Shown: positions 54,240 to 56,781 of the stretch, one piece after another | Position numbering within the stretch: position 1 is the stretch's first letter | How the letters are laid out: each line of letters begins with the position of its first letter | NCBI RefSeq assembly: GCF_004359215.1 | Contig: NC_090618.1 | Location: 2,889,560 to 2,946,340 of the forward strand | DNA from: Bremia lactucae | Taxonomy: Eukaryota; Oomycota; Peronosporomycetes; Peronosporales; Peronosporaceae | DNA: 56,781 nt | Direction of reading: 5' to 3' | Program-made: the position numbers and the translations under genes | Notes under the pieces: generated by a model | The model's input: the letters and a program-made list of their open reading frames with translations, nothing else | Told to the model about the DNA's origin: nothing | Database searches by the model: none

Positions 54240-54987
54240 TTAGTCGGAAAGCCATCGCTGAATCGTTGAATCGCTTAAAACTTGCTCATAATCTTGTGGT
54301 CTAAAGACGTCATTTGGCACGAATATTATAGCACTGTGTGCCTTCGTGACATAAGCAGCAAGGTACAAGCTGTAGAAAACGAACAGGAGCGACCCCGCTC
54401 TGAGATTCAAGGTACTTTCAGCAACAACAAAAACCGTAGGAAGAGCGTGACTCAACGTGAAGCACACGAGGATTCTCGACGTAATGTTTTGCAATTCACA
54501 TGAAGGGAAGTTGTACATGCCGCGACCCAAACTGTCACAGGTGATGCATGCATGTTAATAGGAAGCTTTCGAATGATATAATATTTTACTTGAGCGTTAT
54601 GACGCTCGGACCAAACTGCTACGACAGCGCTCTGCAGCTTAATTACTATGGTCAAAACAAATTTCGTATAACACGTTGCGAATCACGGTACAAATAGTAT
54701 GCTGAATCCACCACTTTTCTTTAGTCTCTTCAAAAGGCAAAACTAAGTGGTTGGTGGAATGGTCATGCTCAGCAAACATCTTAACATTTTAGTGGGTCGC
54801 ATTTCTCGTACATGTATTGACGTAAGGCAAAAATTGTGTATCCCTCGTATAGGAAGTGATACCATCTTGTTATTGTGTAAACTATTACGTTTTTCTCACG
54901 GCTAAGAGCTATTCCCTTCTTTGTGAACATTTTGCAGATCTTGGCCAGATCCTTTCCTAAGAGCGTCCACACTGTTTGCAGCTGCAA
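54240..54987 (-). pseudogene. Possible EXPERA-domain (EBP/TMEM97-like) gene, multi-exon or broken
   Basis: Right part (54987-54781): ITRWYHFLYEGYTIFALRQY then MYEKCDPLK, reminiscent of the H..xEG segment and following helix of EXPERA proteins. Left part (54530-54240): ITSRILVCFTLSHALPTVFV then SLLFVFYSLYLAAYVT, reminiscent of the end of the domain, with a normal stop. The two pieces are in different frames and no clean splice pair was found. Family members are ER multi-pass proteins acting in sterol metabolism. The identification is tentative. Confidence 0.35.
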
Positions 54988-55675
54988 ACAATAGTCGCCA
55001 CCTGAAATGATTATTGTTTGGCCGGCTGAAATATTCAGCAGGCTGGATCTTTTGGCTCTAAAGTTATTGGCTTAAAGATCTCGGATTGCTGAAACGTCTG
55101 GCCTGCTCTGTTATGAAAAAATCCAAATAATAACGGTGGAAGTGCACTACGTCTTCTCATTTACTACCTCAACTACCAGCAAAAAAGATTTCCTCGCTTT
55201 AAAAATGGGACTCTTGCAAATTTTCGCAACATTAATCGACTATGGTTACCTCAGCGGCTCTTCTCCACCACTGCTTGTTTTATTACTAAACGTATCAGTC
55301 ATGTAGCTTTTCCAAGTTTTCCTAGTGCGTTTATTTCTTGGTGATTATCGCTTCTATGCAAACTGTTTATGCTACTTCTATCAGGTGATAGCTTTTGCGT
55401 TCCAGTGTCAACCACTTTAAGTATTATCGAAAAAGTTTATTTAATAGCTGATACATAGGAACAGAGTTGCTGATGCTATTTTTATCCTAAAATGAAATTC
55501 ACACCGCAATTTGGAATGATTTTCATAAAAATCTTTCGTTGCGCCCCCTATTAAAGTGTTAGTTCTAAATATCCCGCCTTTGAGAAATCGGCAAAATATT
55601 TGATAAACATTAATGTAGATCTCTTGTCCTTATAATTTCAGCCAATTATGCTGTAACACTTTCTGTATACATCGC
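54988..55675. other. Intergenic, no gene seen
   Basis: AT-rich, no recognised features. Confidence 0.45.
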
Positions 55676-56414
55676 TTATGACAGCCAGTATGCCGCAAAA
55701 GTGGCAACTATAGCAACACTGCCAATAAGGTACACAGTACTGGACCAGTCCTCAATTGTTCCTGCGTTCTCGGGCCCAGATGCAGTCTTTGTGCTCGCAA
55801 AAGATGGTGCAACTAATCCATTACCACTTGATTGCCGCAGTAATTCTTGACTTTTTTCCCGTTCTTCCTGCAAAGCAACTAGATCTGGAAACAGCTTCCG
55901 GAACGTCGCGTTCGAGCAATTGGTCTCCAGCGAAGCCATTGCATACTTTCGTTTTTGTCCATCTGTAGTACTAATACTTCCCAAAGTTGTTTGGTTCTCC
56001 AACTATATACAAAGATAGCCATTAGATCTACATGTATACGAATACATCCGCCCGCAAGGTTCGCCCTACCATAAACGAGTAGAGGCCCGTGAGAATTGAG
56101 CTCACAGACCACATGGGGTTCCACGTCTCCGGATGAAAGTCAGACATACTTAGACACAATCGCTGATTGGTCTTAAAACGTCCATTAGGCGTGATCATCA
56201 TGACAGACGGAGGTTTCATGGGGTATTCAGGTGGGAACTTGAGCTTCCCGTGGTAGAATCCACCCTCGTAAGGAGATCCTGTGGTGCCTGTGATGACGTA
56301 GTGCCATTCAAGAATGTTCGTTTCTAAAGGCACTGCCTGGATGTATTCCACTGGCTTGCGCTGCATGGCCAAATACTCCTTGCGCAAGCGCTTCGTTGCC
56401 ATCACCGACGCCAT
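55676..56414 (-). CDS. UBE2J2: Tail-anchored ubiquitin-conjugating enzyme E2, UBE2J2/Ubc6 type
   Basis: Exons 56414-56070 and 56002-55676, joined over a 67-nt GT-AG intron, give 223 aa. Residues about 5-115 are the E2 core: TKRLRKEYLAMQRKP, EWHYVITGTTGSPYEGGFYH, FPPEYPMKPPSVMMITPNGR and RLCLSMSDFHPETWNPMWSV with the catalytic Cys. The usual HPN is TPN, as in Ubc6-type enzymes. Exon 2 begins LENQTTLGSISTTDGQKRKY, matching the TLGSI block of UBE2J2. A hydrophobic tail (STVYLIGSVAIVATFAAYWL) at the extreme C-terminus anchors it in the ER, where homologues act in ER-associated degradation. The ATG 56414 (MASVMATKR) is chosen over longer upstream frames. Confidence 0.93.
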
Positions 56415-56622
56415 ATTTGCACACCGACACACGTATACTTTGGTGTATACTTTAAGTGACAGTGACGTAATGTAATGATGGTGACAAACGTTGTTTAACC
56501 ACAATCAAATATAATTAACTAGAGGTCAAGCTAATTAAAGTAATTTGTAAGGTATGTCCGCCATTATCAGAAATTAGCGTGATGGGGCAGTTAGTGTGTG
56601 CATTTTCTATTTTCTTGACGTG
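56415..56622. promoter_or_regulatory. Divergent promoter with Inr-like element at 56599-56617
   Basis: 208 bp between the start codons of the E2 gene (-) and the Myb-like gene (+). CATTTTCTATTTTCTT fits the oomycete initiator core CATTYYNCAWTTTNYY with one mismatch, about 22 bp before the ATG at 56623. Confidence 0.45.
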
Positions 56623-56781
56623 ATGGAAGCTGACCACAACCGACTAAATGCCGTCAAAGCATTACATTTGTGGCATCGCTGTGACAAGATGTCGGACTTT
56701 ACCGATGATGAAGACCGACAACTTGTCCAGTTGGCGCACCTGTTCTCTCGCAAGGGCCGACAGATTTTATGGGGAACACTT
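56623..56781 (+). CDS. Myb/SANT-like protein, N-terminal part
   Basis: 53 codons from ATG 56623 run off the window. FTDDEDRQLVQLAHLF then SRKGRQILWGTL has the spacing of the first two helices of a Myb/SANT DNA-binding repeat (acidic ED, then LxxLA, then W). The usual first Trp is replaced by Phe. Oomycetes have large families of such proteins. Function beyond probable DNA binding cannot be stated. Confidence 0.6.
   Translation, partial: MEADHNRLNAVKALHLWHRCDKMSDFTDDEDRQLVQLAHLFSRKGRQILWGTL

Overview
This window looks like nuclear DNA from an oomycete, most likely a downy mildew or a close Phytophthora relative. The strongest evidence is a large secreted RxLR-type effector with WY-like modules (24005-26335). 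Short introns of roughly 55-75 nt with GT-AG ends, oomycete-style initiator (Inr-like) sequences upstream of some start codons, and heavily decayed Gypsy, Copia and LINE elements also fit. I cannot name the species from the sequence. Four runs of 100 N (1552-1651, 19973-20072, 23903-24002, 51150-51249) mark scaffold gaps, and three of them touch repeats or broken genes.

Layout. 1-2111: a Copia remnant with both LTRs and a Gypsy LTR. 2588-10098: a compact housekeeping block with SDHAF4, a four-exon TPR protein, an HVA22/REEP-type ER membrane protein and NOL6/Utp22. 11071-17047: a sparse stretch with a small Gly/Tyr/Asn-rich secreted protein and a 595-aa secreted protein of unknown function, separated by 3.9 kb without a recognisable gene. 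17650-21696: a Gypsy LTR, an OMS1-like methyltransferase, a divergent MCMBP gene that is cut off at a gap and followed by the 3' end of a Gypsy element, then a zinc-ribbon protein resembling the RNase MRP subunit C18orf21/RMP24. 22277-23902: two tandem 3' fragments of the DNA polymerase alpha catalytic subunit gene. 24005-26335: the effector.

27.9-45.0 kb is a retrotransposon graveyard: two Copia LTRs, a Gypsy integrase remnant, a LINE endonuclease remnant, another LTR family, a Copia gag piece, a + strand Gypsy RT with its 3' LTR, and a nearly full-length but decayed - strand chromodomain Gypsy whose 5' LTR ends 228 bp before the eIF3m start codon. 45195-48515 holds EIF3M and a five-exon PIGU gene, converging. 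48.5-53.3 kb is again mostly repeats. 53292-56781 holds a hypothetical protein, a possible EXPERA-domain gene, a tail-anchored UBE2J2-like E2 enzyme, and the start of a Myb/SANT-like gene running off the end.

The conserved genes are ordinary eukaryotic housekeeping genes (ribosome biogenesis, translation initiation, GPI anchoring, ER-associated ubiquitination, replication, respiration) and form no operon-like system. The biologically distinctive part is the effector locus, flanked by duplicated gene debris and a gap, plus the two secreted proteins in the gene-sparse stretch. No CRISPR array, rRNA or tRNA gene was recognised.
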